A stretch of 64,000 nucleotides of DNA from Ignavibacteriales bacterium (GTDB lineage Bacteria; Bacteroidota; Ignavibacteria; Ignavibacteriales; Melioribacteraceae), in assembly GCA_026390795.1 (NCBI GenBank), contig JAPLFG010000005.1:286200-350199 (forward strand). The letters are read 5' to 3'. The notes under the pieces were generated by a model. The model saw only the letters and a list, made by a program, of their open reading frames with translations, was not told where the DNA came from and did no database searches. Every line of letters starts with the position of its first letter. Position 1 is the stretch's first letter. Position numbers and translations under genes: made by a program. This document shows positions 1-9,287 of the stretch, piece after piece.

Positions 1-2756
1 GAGAAAGACTTATCAACTTTTAGATCAATATTGAAATAATCAGGCATTTGAGAAGATCCTAATGGCTCAATTGGAGTCCTGAATCTTGCATCTCCACTAT
101 TATTTTGTGAAATACCAACCGATGCAGGATTTCCAATTGCTCTTGTAAATGGACGACCGGATTGATATGTCAAAAGTAAATTAATTCCAAAGTTATGAAG
201 AACTGCTATACCATCATTATCTCCAAAACGGTAATCCAGATTAAGGTTAGATGTAAATGGTCTATCAAATTCAAGAGGAGAAATGTTCTTTGGTGTATAA
301 GGTTGGCCTGCAATTACAGGTGCACCAACAATACCGCGGTTTGAACTTGGATATGAACCGGTTCCTTTTGCATCTTGGAATGACATACTGCCATTAAGTT
401 GCAATCTTTGGAATCTTCTCATATTAATCGCAATTTCAACTCCCTTTGTTGTTGCAAAATCAACATTCGACCTTAAGTAATAAGTACCATAACCAGAAGC
501 TAATAGAGGATCAACCTCAGTCATTTGGACTAAGTCTTTAATATCTTTATAATATGCTGTAATATCAAAAGACATAAAATCAGCAATCTGCTGAGAGAAT
601 CCTAACTCATAATTAGTTGTTCTAGTTGGTCTAAGTCCAGGTCCTTTTTGTGTTGTAAAGAAGAAACCGGTGGTTAATTCATACGAATACCTATCAAAAC
701 CAATATATGATTCATTCAAGTCAGGCTGTTGAACGAATTTTCCATATTGTGCATGGAATACAGTTTTATCCGTAACCGGAAAAGAAATACCAATACGTGG
801 ACTTACTGCACTGAATGATGGAACTTTTTCCCAGCCAGCTGGAAGCAAATTTTGAGTTGCTTTTTCAATTGCAAGATCTGGTCTGGTTGGATCTACCATT
901 TGTAAGTTATCAATGTCGATATAATCATATCTTAAACCGATATTTAAGATAATATCTTCATACTCAATTTTGTCCTGTAAGTAAGCCGATGCGAATACCG
1001 GTCTATGTGCTTCATGAAAAATATCATCGGTGCCGTCATATTTATTACCGGCATAATCGTAGCCATAAATATTTGCTCCGCCAGCTTTAAGAATATCGGC
1101 TTTAATTTGAGCATCGCTTAATTTATCTGGATTGTTAACAGGTAAACTATTGTTATAGAGACGTGTAGAAAGAGTAGAATATCCTACTGACCAGGTAGGG
1201 AAATAATTTCTGTATGTCCAGTTTTGGTAATCACCGCCTAATTTTATATTGTGGTATTTATTTGGCAGCCAGTTTAAAGCGCCTGCAAACGATAGTGAAT
1301 TAGTTTCATTTTTCTGATAAGTTGCATTAACAGCTCCAGTGCGGGCAAAATTCCAATCATAGATTGAGTATGCACGTGGTGCATAAAACTGACCGTAAGC
1401 ATTTCGAGCAATATCTTGAGGTGTTCTTGTCCATTTGTATCCAACATTTGCGTTTGCAACGCTATCGCCGTATGACCAGAAATTATCCAATAGGCTAGGA
1501 TCTTGTTCAGAATAGTCCGAGAAAACGAGACCCGCATTTAATTCATAGAACAAATTAGGACTAAGAACATGAGTCATTTTTACGTTGAAAGTTCCGTTAT
1601 GATTTTGATATTGACCTGGACGGTCATTATAAATATTGTAAGGACCGGTAGCATTATTATTGTTTTCATCAATGTAATAAGAACCGGATAATCTGAACAT
1701 GAGCGGCTTAAAATCTAAATTTAGAGTACCCGTAAATGTATAATATTTTCTCGCCGCTTTCGGCTGAGCGCCGTTATTAAAAACAAAATTAACAGTATCT
1801 CTCTGATTTGCCGGTATGTTTGGATTCCAAACATTGCCAAGATTAATAGCTGGTTGATCTACACCAACAGTGCTTCTGTTAAACTGATAATACACGTTTG
1901 CAAAGAATTTAATTCTCTGATCAAAAAGAGGACCACTAAGAGAAGCGCTGGTTTCGTCCTGACCATACCAGTAGGTTCCAAATGCGGTTTTCTGTCCGTC
2001 AAAAGCATTTTTAGCGCTCTTGAATGTTACGTTATCAGTAATGTACTCAACACTTGCTTTTAATTGTGAACCGCCGCTTTTGAATGTAGAACGAACGATA
2101 CCACCGTTAGCACCGCCAAATTCAGCAGTGTAACCACCGGATTGAACTTGTATTTCCTCAATGGCATCTTGTGAAATACTTACTGCTCTACCGCCACCGC
2201 GCGGGTTTCTTACCGAAACACCTTCAACATAATAACCTGTTTCATCAGCACGACTTCCGCGAACGTGAATTTCATTGTTATTTATTGAAACACCAGGTGT
2301 TAATGATAAAAAGCTATTGAAACCACGTACTGGAAGAGCAGATATATCTTCGTTTGTGGTAATTCTAACAGCGTTTGTATTATCCTTTTGGATAATCGGT
2401 TTTGTTGCTGTAATCGTTACCGTTGAAACTTGAATATCCTGACTCGGCAATTCAAAATTCTGGAACGATGTAATGTCAGCATTTACTCTCACATTAGATA
2501 TAGTAATTGTTTGGTATCCCACGTATGAAGCTCTAAGTGTATAAACACCTGGGTCCAAATTTTGAATTAGGAATTCGCCGCTTGCATCCGTATTGTTGCC
2601 CGCTGATGTACCAACTATAACAACGTTGGCTCCAATTAGGCCTTCGCCCGTTTGCAAATCGACTACTTTTCCCTTGATTCTACCCTTTGTTCCTGCATTA
2701 ATAAGTAGAGGACAAAGAACTAGAAATAGCAAAAAGTAAAAAATCTTTCGATGCAT
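1..2756 (-). CDS. TonB-dependent outer-membrane receptor, C-terminus cut by window edge
   Basis: Outer-membrane receptor for energised uptake; at least 918 residues are visible and the barrel end is lost at the left edge. The ATG has AGGAG seven bases upstream. My translation shows a signal peptide (residues 1-22, MHRKIFYFLLFLVLCPLL...), then a carboxypeptidase-regulatory-like sandwich (about 25-105, with GKVVDLQTGEGLIGANV and YTLRASYVGYQ), a plug domain (about 110-230, with LPVRGFNSFLSLTPGVS, HVRGSRADE and TAEFGGANGG), then many aromatic beta strands of the barrel (for example LKASVEYITDN). This arrangement is usual for Bacteroidota-type receptors; no SusD-like partner is visible, but the downstream neighbour lies outside the window. 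The substrate cannot be read from the sequence. Family assignment is confident. Confidence 0.95.
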   Translation of the reverse strand, partial: MHRKIFYFLLFLVLCPLLINAGTKGRIKGKVVDLQTGEGLIGANVVIVGTSAGNNTDASGEFLIQNLDPGVYTLRASYVGYQTITISNVRVNADITSFQNFELPSQDIQVSTVTITATKPIIQKDNTNAVRITTNEDISALPVRGFNSFLSLTPGVSINNNEIHVRGSRADETGYYVEGVSVRNPRGGGRAVSISQDAIEEIQVQSGGYTAEFGGANGGIVRSTFKSGGSQLKASVEYITDNVTFKSAKNAFDGQKTAFGTYWYGQDETSASLSGPLFDQRIKFFANVYYQFNRSTVGVDQPAINLGNVWNPNIPANQRDTVNFVFNNGAQPKAARKYYTFTGTLNLDFKPLMFRLSGSYYIDENNNNATGPYNIYNDRPGQYQNHNGTFNVKMTHVLSPNLFYELNAGLVFSDYSEQDPSLLDNFWSYGDSVANANVGYKWTRTPQDIARNAYGQFYAPRAYSIYDWNFARTGAVNATYQKNETNSLSFAGALNWLPNKYHNIKLGGDYQNWTYRNYFPTWSVGYSTLSTRLYNNSLPVNNPDKLSDAQIKADILKAGGANIYGYDYAGNKYDGTDDIFHEAHRPVFASAYLQDKIEYEDIILNIGLRYDYIDIDNLQMVDPTRPDLAIEKATQNLLPAGWEKVPSFSAVSPRIGISFPVTDKTVFHAQYGKFVQQPDLNESYIGFDRYSYELTTGFFFTTQKGPGLRPTRTTNYELGFSQQIADFMSFDITAYYKDIKDLVQMTEVDPLLASGYGTYYLRSNVDFATTKGVEIAINMRRFQRLQLNGSMSFQDAKGTGSYPSSNRGIVGAPVIAGQPYTPKNISPLEFDRPFTSNLNLDYRFGDNDGIAVLHNFGINLLLTYQSGRPFTRAIGNPASVGISQNNSGDARFRTPIEPLGSSQMPDYFNIDLKVDKSF

Positions 2757-3541
2757 ATTTTTACTCCTTATTTGTTGAATAACTAAGAAAGGGTTTTAGA
2801 AAAGAAAAAACTTGTAACAAAAACGTCAAACACTACCTCCTCTTTTGTTTAGAAGTGAATTATTATTTTTACCACATATTTATTAATTAAAAATTAATCC
2901 TGTTTTTATGCCCTTCATTTTAGGGAACAAATGAGTTGCCTTGTAAGTCTAAAGTACACACATTAAAAAAATCTTTTTTTTCGTTTGAAGCGAATCCAAG
3001 ATAGTTCAATGCTATTTCTAAATCAAGCGTAAAGTTGAATATTTGAATTGTTTTAGATACCTACGCCAATCTTGAAATGAATTTAATATCCAGTTTTTTA
3101 TTTGTCAAGTTCCTTTTTGGGTATCTTATCTTATTAATTGATCAAATTGAACTTTGAAATTTTGATTTCTTTAAGTTTCCTTCCAATGTGTGAAAATCTT
3201 TTTTATTAAGAAACTTATTTTACGTGCCAAAAGCCGCTAACACACTTATCCAATTTTCAATTGTTACTACAAGTAATTAAATAAAAAAATTATTTTCTTA
3301 CCAACCAGTATTCATGAAATTCGAAGAAAGCCAGTCTATTCCGAATAAACAAATAAGCAAATTTTAGCTTTCTTACTCCAGAATATCAATTATCAAAAAA
3401 ATATTTAATAGCAATTTGCATTACTATTTCCAATTTGAGATAATATTAAAATATTATAGAGTTCATGATTTATATAAAAAAAAATGATAAGAATCTTACT
3501 ATACGTAGAGTAAGAAATATTTTCTTATAAGATAAAAGTAA
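2757..3541. other. 785-base AT-rich intergenic region between two minus-strand genes
   Basis: No convincing gene was found on either strand. It holds the receptor ribosome binding site, the candidate promoter at 3080-3108 and, just after the SGNH gene, a short inverted repeat TCTTAC/GTAAGA (3494-3499 and 3510-3515, ten-base loop) that could belong to a weak terminator. The rest is AT-rich sequence with short A and T runs; the leader of the receptor is long enough to hold a regulatory RNA, but I recognise none. Confidence 0.5.
3080..3108 (-). promoter_or_regulatory. Candidate sigma70-type promoter for the TonB receptor
   Basis: On the minus strand a perfect TTGACA (3108-3103) is followed after 17 bases by TAAATT (3085-3080), four of six matches to TATAAT. 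It would give a leader of roughly 315 bases before the receptor ATG. It is the only exact TTGACA I found in this gap. Inferred from sequence only. Confidence 0.35.
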
Positions 3542-5650
3542 TTAATGAGTATTCAAATTTTGCCTAATTTTCTGCAAGAGTAATCTCGAACGTATCTCGC
3601 TTGGATCTATGCTCAGAACACGAAGTAACTCATTTTCGGCCAGTTGTAATTGTTCATTCTGAACATATGCGGTTGCTAGTTGATAACTAATTTCTACATC
3701 TTCTATTTTTGATGACTCAAAACTTTGAGCTGTTTTATAAAACTTTATTGCCTCATTTATATTCCCTTTATTAATTGCGATATCTCCCAACAGACGATAA
3801 GCATAAATGTTTGGATAAATGTTTAGGGAATTAAGAATTACCTTTTCTGATTCAATGAACCTTTTTTGATTATAATAAAATTGAGCTAAGTTTAGTTGCG
3901 GATCAATATCAAAATGATTTAGATCAACAATGGCTGTATATTCATGCTCAAGATTATCCAAGTCGTTTTTATGCAAATAATATGCTGCTGCCACTTTATG
4001 TGCATTCACCCAGCCCCATGTACCATCCACAACGTGTTCGGCAATTTGTCCTAAAGTGTCATTAGCAGCTATCGCCGATATTTGTTGATATTGTTTTCTA
4101 AATGGTTGTCCTGACTTCAAAATTTCAGTTCGTCTTGCAGCAACTTTTTCATCAAGTTTAGTAACAGGCCGTTCTATCCACAAACTGTCGTCAGAAACTG
4201 AATTATGCTTTGTCCACTCTTCGAAAGGCACAATAATATTTCTTTTACTCATTACAGAAGCATATCCTTTTGCCATGAGAAAATATCCGTAAGAGTTAGG
4301 ATGAACATGCTCAAGTATTATATTATTACCTATAAGCGAATCGGGCGACTGTGACCTAAAGATTTGTTCCATATCAACAACACCAGTAGTTGTGTTATCT
4401 TCGTGTTGTTCAATCAAATTGTTAAAATCACTACTAGTACGGAAACGTAACTGGTCATAATCACGCGCTTTTAAATATTCAGTATATGCCTCATTCGAAT
4501 TGCCGAGCATTTCCAGACAATCAGCAATTTTGAAATGTGCTAAAGCATATTGATAATCAATTTTTAGAACTGCTCGAAATTCCTCAATGGCTTCTTTCCA
4601 ATTTTTCTTATCCCAGGCCAACATACCAACTGACATATGTTGCGATAGTATTCTTTTATTTTCTACCGATAATTCTTTAGATACTATAGAGACAAAAGGA
4701 GGCATATCGCGCAGATTAGAGACTTGGGTTGAAAGAATTAAAGGAATATGGTTATTACTACAAATAGAACATAAATCATCCAAGTTTTGTTTAAATGTAT
4801 TTTCAGCTTCTTTATATAATTCACTTCCGTAAGGAATGTATTTATCTTTAGCCAGAAGTTCTAATGTAAGGTTTCGAGTCGATTTTTCAGAACTATTACT
4901 AATCAATGATTTTAATCCATTCACTGTTTCACGAATTAAAAGAAAAACTTTACTGTGAATCATTTGTAAATAGAGTAGAGTAACCCAACGCGAACTACTG
5001 ATCGTAAGATTTGAAGCTACTCCAAGTCCGCCATAAAATTCGTTATGACCATCATAAACAATTATCAAATCAGGTTCGTATTTAGGAAGTTCCTTCGCGA
5101 TATCAAGAACAGTATAACTGTTTATGGCAGTCATACCAAGATTGATAACTTCAATATTTCGTTCGGGAAAAAGCCGACTTAAGCGTTGATGAAGAAAAGA
5201 AGCAAAAGAAGCATTACGCCAATATGGAAAACCAGCCGCGGTAGATCCCCCTAGACAAAAAATTCTAAAAGTACCTTGAGGTTTAGGGACTCTGAAGTAA
5301 TCCGTTGTCATTTCTTCAGCAAATGAAGATTGTGGAAAGTATCGGGCTTTCACTAACGGATTCATTACATAATACGTAGTTCCGTAAATTTCCTTCTCAA
5401 CAAATAAAGATAAATCGGGACCAAAGTGAAACAATCGCAATCCTAATTCAAGAACTCCAATAATGATAATGGGCAAGAAAATTGATATTACAAAGAAGAT
5501 TCGTTTCTTCTTGGGGGAAAGTATTAATTCTTGTTTCTTATTATTTGAAGTCTTTTCATTTTCCGAATTATTTATCTCAATATCATTTTCCGCTTGATCA
5601 AATTTTTGATTTTTTTTTGAAGATTTATGAGCTTTGTTTTTTTTCGACAT
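3542..5650 (-). CDS. Membrane-anchored SGNH/GDSL-type hydrolase with TPR repeats
   Basis: Likely acts outside the inner membrane on an acyl or other ester group of a glycan; the substrate is unknown. Counting from an upstream in-frame ATG at 5677, a lysine-rich tail (10-60) leads to one membrane helix (60-82), then the SGNH nucleophile block GGSTAAG (143-149), a GHNEF block (210-214) in the position of the usual GxND, and the HVHPN block (456-460) that supplies the catalytic His. TPR-like helices occur near 350-410 and from about 580 to the end. I prefer the ATG at 5650 (MSKKNKAHKSS) because the nine extra residues of the 5677 start look non-native, but neither start has a clear Shine-Dalgarno. 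It sits 75 bases after the carbamoyltransferase, a known pairing with DUF5989 and SxtJ-like genes. Confidence 0.8.
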   Translation of the reverse strand: MSKKNKAHKSSKKNQKFDQAENDIEINNSENEKTSNNKKQELILSPKKKRIFFVISIFLPIIIIGVLELGLRLFHFGPDLSLFVEKEIYGTTYYVMNPLVKARYFPQSSFAEEMTTDYFRVPKPQGTFRIFCLGGSTAAGFPYWRNASFASFLHQRLSRLFPERNIEVINLGMTAINSYTVLDIAKELPKYEPDLIIVYDGHNEFYGGLGVASNLTISSSRWVTLLYLQMIHSKVFLLIRETVNGLKSLISNSSEKSTRNLTLELLAKDKYIPYGSELYKEAENTFKQNLDDLCSICSNNHIPLILSTQVSNLRDMPPFVSIVSKELSVENKRILSQHMSVGMLAWDKKNWKEAIEEFRAVLKIDYQYALAHFKIADCLEMLGNSNEAYTEYLKARDYDQLRFRTSSDFNNLIEQHEDNTTTGVVDMEQIFRSQSPDSLIGNNIILEHVHPNSYGYFLMAKGYASVMSKRNIIVPFEEWTKHNSVSDDSLWIERPVTKLDEKVAARRTEILKSGQPFRKQYQQISAIAANDTLGQIAEHVVDGTWGWVNAHKVAAAYYLHKNDLDNLEHEYTAIVDLNHFDIDPQLNLAQFYYNQKRFIESEKVILNSLNIYPNIYAYRLLGDIAINKGNINEAIKFYKTAQSFESSKIEDVEISYQLATAYVQNEQLQLAENELLRVLSIDPSEIRSRLLLQKIRQNLNTH

Positions 5651-5725
5651 TTTAAATACCCAGAAATATATTTTCATTAATTGAAAAATAATGATTGCAA
5701 AAGATCATGCTAACAAACAATCTAG

Positions 5726-7585
5726 TTAATCCAATTTAAATTTATCTTTCCAATCAGAATCATTATTAAGTTTCTTCTGTTCTCTTTTATCGAACAGATA
5801 ATCTCCTAATACTAAACAATCCATATCAGTTCGCATAAAACAGAGATACGCATCAGCCGGTGTGCAGACGATTGGTTCTCCTCTAACATTGAAACTTGTA
5901 TTTACAATTATTCCAAATCCGGTTTGATTTTTAAATTCATTAATAAGTTCCCAATAACGAGGATTGGAATTTTTATTGACACTTTGTACTCTTGCTGAAT
6001 AATCTATATGGGTTACTGCCGGGATATCTGAACGAGGATAATATAATCTTTCAAAAAGTTTTTGATTATTGATACTTTCTGTGAACGGTTTCCGATGATT
6101 TTCTTTTACAGGTACAACTAATAGCATATATGGAGAGGGCCGGTCCAAATCAAAATATTCTTGAATATCTTCTTCCAAAACCGTTGGTGCAAATGGTCTA
6201 AACCCTTCTCGATATTTAATTTTTAGATTCATCCTTTTTTGCATTTCGGGAAGACGTGCATCGCCCAATATGCTACGATTACCCAAAGCCCGAGGTCCGA
6301 ATTCCATTCTCCCTTGGACCCAACCAACTACTTTTCCTTCTGCTAGAAGATTTGCAACATCTTTAGTAAGTAATTTGTAATCTTCATAATATTTAAAATG
6401 AGCATTATGTTTTTTAATTATGCTAATAATATCTTTTGAATTTAATTCGGGGCCCAAAAACGTCCCCTTCATAGCATCCAATTTGCTGTTGATAGAGCGT
6501 GAATTTCCTTCACTTATAAACCATGCTGCATAGGCGGCGCCAATTGCACCACCAGCATCACCAGCTGCAGGTTGTATCCATATATCATCAAACATTTTTG
6601 TTTGCAAAAGTTTGCCATTGGCTACACTATTAAGAGCAACACCGCCAGCCAATACTAAATATTTACTATTTGTTAATTCCTTAACTGTCTTTGCCATTTT
6701 GAGAACTATCTCTTCAGTTACTTCCTGAATAGCTAAAGCTAAATTCATATACGCCTGGGTAATTTCAGATTCCGGTTTGCGAGGAGGTATTCCAAAAAGT
6801 TCTATCCATTTTTTGTCATTCGACATTGTTAAGCCGGTGGCAAAATTAAAATAATCCATATTCAAAAGAATAGAACCATCTTCACGAACATCTACAAGTT
6901 TGTTTAATATTTTGCTTTTAAACGCAACGGTTTGCTCTGAGTTTGCATCTCCGTATGGTGCAAGTCCCATTAGTTTATATTCACCGCTATTAACCTTAAA
7001 ACCGGAATAATATGTAAAAGCCGAGTAGAGTAATCCTACCGAATGAGGAAAATGCAACTCCTTGAAAATTGTTATATTATTTCCGTTTCCATAACCTAGT
7101 GTAGAAGTTGCCCATTCACCAACTCCATCAATTGTAAGTATAGCTGCTTCTTGAAAGGGTGATGGAAAAAATGCACTTGCCGCGTGTGATAAATGATGCT
7201 CAGGAAATAATAACGAAACTTTTTCATCACCAATTTTTGCAAGTTCCTCACGAAGCATTTTCTTCATAAAAAGTTTTTCTTTTATCCAGACAGGTACTGA
7301 AGAAAGAAAACTCTTTAAACCTCTTGGTGCGAATGCATGATATGTTTCCAATAATCTTTCAAATTTTATATAGGGCTTATCGTAAAATGCTACTGCTGAT
7401 AAATCACTAAGTTGAATTCCCGCTTCCGAAAGAACATAATTTACAGCATTAGTGGGAAATGACGAATCATGTTTCTTGCGGGAAAATCTTTCTTCTTGTG
7501 CGGCAGCAATGATTTCACCATCTATTAAAATTGCGGCAGCGCTATCGTGATAATATGCTGAAATGCCTAAGATAGCATTCGTCAT
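5726..7585 (-). CDS. Carbamoyltransferase (NodU/CmcH/TobZ family)
   Basis: Transfers a carbamoyl group from carbamoyl phosphate, through carbamoyl-adenylate, to a hydroxyl of a sugar or natural product. At 619 residues it has the full family length. The Kae1-like N-terminal domain starts with ILGISAYYHDSAAA and carries the metal-binding HHLSHA (130-135); the YrdC-like C-terminal half has FGPRALGNRS near residue 430, the family signature. An AAGGA stands five bases before the ATG. It lies directly after the DUF5989 and SxtJ-like genes and before the SGNH gene, so the cassette is probably one transcript. The acceptor may be the surface polysaccharide made further along in the window, but this is inference. 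Confidence 0.93.
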   Translation of the reverse strand: MTNAILGISAYYHDSAAAILIDGEIIAAAQEERFSRKKHDSSFPTNAVNYVLSEAGIQLSDLSAVAFYDKPYIKFERLLETYHAFAPRGLKSFLSSVPVWIKEKLFMKKMLREELAKIGDEKVSLLFPEHHLSHAASAFFPSPFQEAAILTIDGVGEWATSTLGYGNGNNITIFKELHFPHSVGLLYSAFTYYSGFKVNSGEYKLMGLAPYGDANSEQTVAFKSKILNKLVDVREDGSILLNMDYFNFATGLTMSNDKKWIELFGIPPRKPESEITQAYMNLALAIQEVTEEIVLKMAKTVKELTNSKYLVLAGGVALNSVANGKLLQTKMFDDIWIQPAAGDAGGAIGAAYAAWFISEGNSRSINSKLDAMKGTFLGPELNSKDIISIIKKHNAHFKYYEDYKLLTKDVANLLAEGKVVGWVQGRMEFGPRALGNRSILGDARLPEMQKRMNLKIKYREGFRPFAPTVLEEDIQEYFDLDRPSPYMLLVVPVKENHRKPFTESINNQKLFERLYYPRSDIPAVTHIDYSARVQSVNKNSNPRYWELINEFKNQTGFGIIVNTSFNVRGEPIVCTPADAYLCFMRTDMDCLVLGDYLFDKREQKKLNNDSDWKDKFKLD

Positions 7586-7597
7586 AGTTTTCCTTTT

Positions 7598-7747
7598 TTA
7601 GAAAATTGTATAAATCAGAGGTGCAATTGCTGATCCGCTGGTTAAAACTACTAGCACTCCAAATAGGAGTAAAATTAAAATAAGCGGCAACAACCAAAAT
7701 TTTTTTCGAACTTTTAAATATCCCCATAGATCTTTTAGAAATTCCAT
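7598..7747 (-). CDS. DUF5989 family small membrane protein (49 aa)
   Basis: A short gene found by translating the gap between the SxtJ-like gene and the carbamoyltransferase. It encodes 49 residues beginning MEFLKDLWGYLKVRKKFW, followed by one leucine-rich membrane helix (about 18-37) and ending TSGSAIAPLIYTIF. The LWGYL...RKKFWLLP and GSAIAPLIYT blocks match what I recall of DUF5989 proteins, which accompany carbamoyltransferases. AGGAG lies five bases before the ATG, and the stop is 12 bases before the carbamoyltransferase ATG, which supports translation as part of the operon. The function is unknown; a membrane adaptor for the carbamoyltransferase is a guess. Confidence 0.88.
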   Translation of the reverse strand: MEFLKDLWGYLKVRKKFWLLPLILILLLFGVLVVLTSGSAIAPLIYTIF

Positions 7748-7768
7748 TTTTACTCCTATTAATATTTT

Positions 7769-8158
7769 CTAATAAGGTTTTTCTAGATCCGCTGCCTTAT
7801 ATGTATAATTTCTCTCAACAAAAGTAGAACCATCGCTTTTTTTAAAATTTTTAAGTTGAAGTGAATCTTTACCCATAGTTTTTCTTAAAATTGCTATAGG
7901 CCAAACAATTATGTAGAAAATAACAGTTAGAATAATTTTTGAAGTTATGTTTCCAAGAACTTTTGAAAAACCTAACCATATAAAAGCCACTGGAGTAAAT
8001 ATTACGGGAACGATCATATCAATTAACAACAAAACGATAGATAATAAATAAAACGTGGTATTCTTATTGAAATAACCTAATAATAACAATAATAATACGA
8101 CTACCATTCCAGTATCTTTTGACTGGTCCTTTGAAATAGATTTAGCGAAACTCTTCAT
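7769..8158 (-). CDS. SxtJ-like small integral membrane protein
   Basis: A 129-residue protein with hydrophobic segments at about 18-30, 36-60 and 70-92, a positively charged cytoplasmic stretch (RKTMGKDS) and a polar tail ending DLEKPY. Its size, topology and place just before DUF5989 and a carbamoyltransferase match the SxtJ family, named from the saxitoxin cluster; its biochemical role is not known. The conserved-looking IVWPIAILRK segment fits the family. No strong Shine-Dalgarno precedes the ATG. It is the first gene of the four-gene cassette and has a candidate promoter 37 bases upstream. Confidence 0.82.
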   Translation of the reverse strand: MKSFAKSISKDQSKDTGMVVVLLLLLLGYFNKNTTFYLLSIVLLLIDMIVPVIFTPVAFIWLGFSKVLGNITSKIILTVIFYIIVWPIAILRKTMGKDSLQLKNFKKSDGSTFVERNYTYKAADLEKPY

Positions 8159-8194
8159 ATTAAATGTCCAATAGGATTTTTTATTTTTCTTTTA

Positions 8195-8202
8195 CAAATA
8201 TA
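8195..8202 (-). promoter_or_regulatory. Candidate Bacteroidota-type -7 element TATATTTG
   Basis: TATATTTG on the minus strand matches TAnnTTTG, the -7 element described for Bacteroidota primary sigma factors, 37 bases before the SxtJ-like ATG. A TTG lies only 15 bases further upstream, short of the usual spacing, so the match is partial. Confidence 0.3.
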
Positions 8203-8270
8203 ATAACTAATACGATTCAATATTTTTAATTAGTTTTCAACTGAATCTTTCTTTAAAGCATTTATCCAGT

Positions 8271-9287
8271 CTAGGATTTCCTTGCAATAATAATAAAAAG
8301 TCCTCCCTCTTTGTGGCCTTTAAATATCATTTCAATATTTACAAATAATCTTTCGAACCAGTTGCCTAATCTTTCTTGCTTAAACAACTTTTCAGATTCA
8401 TTAATATTTGTAAACGGTACTGTTTTTGGAATACTATGAATAAAAGTGAATCCAGTTTTATCTAGCCAATTTAAAACTTCCTTGATTGTATGTCTAGATT
8501 CGTGAGGATTTTTATACTGATCCATGAACCAAGATTTTCTTACTGTTTGATTAATATCTTTGTTTACTGTTCGAGGATCCATGAATTGAAATTTATCTTT
8601 TGTAATTCTGAAAATTATTCTGCGAAAATTTGTAATTAGTCTTCCGTATTTATGATAGAGACCAATCAATATATAGCCATTAGGTTTAACGAGTGTCGAA
8701 ATTGATTTAAATGCTAGGAATGGATTGCTTGTATGATGAAGAACTCCGTTTGCAATAACAAGATCAAAAGTATTCGGTTTGAAGCAAGGACGGAATAGAT
8801 TCATTTGATAGAAATGAGCATCATCTAAATTATTACTATTTTTAAATTTGTGTGCAAGATTAAGTGAATTCATACAAATATCAGTTCCGATAATAGTTCT
8901 GTTTGCAATAGATAAGAAATTCGTCATTTGTCCGGTACCACAGCCGCATTCCAAAATGTTAGCATTGTACAAAATTTGATCATCTAATAATTTGGCAAAT
9001 AATCCTTTGCGAGCTTTGTCAATTAAACTCTCTACACTGTCAAATTCATCATAGTTCGGAAATGGATTTTCTTCATAAAACGATTTTATTTCTTCTGTAA
9101 CATCTCCTATCGTTCTATCCCACTCATTAGGCCAGTACAACATTGGAATACTATCAACTACTGGAAAAGACTGACCGCACTTGAGGCAATTAAAATTATT
9201 ACCAGAATATTGCAATTCACCGCTACACCTTGGGCAGCAAAAAAAATCGATATTATCGGTAATGAAGTTCTTCTCCGTATCATTCAT
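8271..9287 (-). CDS. Zinc-ribbon class I SAM-dependent methyltransferase
   Basis: A 338-residue methyltransferase of unknown substrate. The N-terminus carries a Trm112-like zinc ribbon with CPRC (18-21) and CLKC (34-37), then PVVDSIPML typical of that fold. The Rossmann domain begins near residue 105 with NILECGCGTGQM (SAM motif I) and has DLVIANGVLHHT as motif IV, found in small-molecule or lipid/glycan methyltransferases. AGAGGT lies about eight bases before the ATG. It sits 112 bases ahead of the carbamoyltransferase cassette on the same strand, so a part in the same modification pathway is plausible. A C-terminal basic region (200-330) has no motif I recognise. Confidence 0.85.
   Translation of the reverse strand: MNDTEKNFITDNIDFFCCPRCSGELQYSGNNFNCLKCGQSFPVVDSIPMLYWPNEWDRTIGDVTEEIKSFYEENPFPNYDEFDSVESLIDKARKGLFAKLLDDQILYNANILECGCGTGQMTNFLSIANRTIIGTDICMNSLNLAHKFKNSNNLDDAHFYQMNLFRPCFKPNTFDLVIANGVLHHTSNPFLAFKSISTLVKPNGYILIGLYHKYGRLITNFRRIIFRITKDKFQFMDPRTVNKDINQTVRKSWFMDQYKNPHESRHTIKEVLNWLDKTGFTFIHSIPKTVPFTNINESEKLFKQERLGNWFERLFVNIEMIFKGHKEGGLFIIIARKS

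Noticed and set aside
1274-1537. An 87-codon minus-strand frame within the TonB receptor
   Set aside because: Another frame of the long receptor gene, which is open across the whole region.
7542-7727. A 61-codon minus-strand frame over the carbamoyltransferase start
   Set aside because: It overlaps the DUF5989 gene in another frame, has no ribosome binding site and its product has no family features; the 49-residue frame is clearly the gene.
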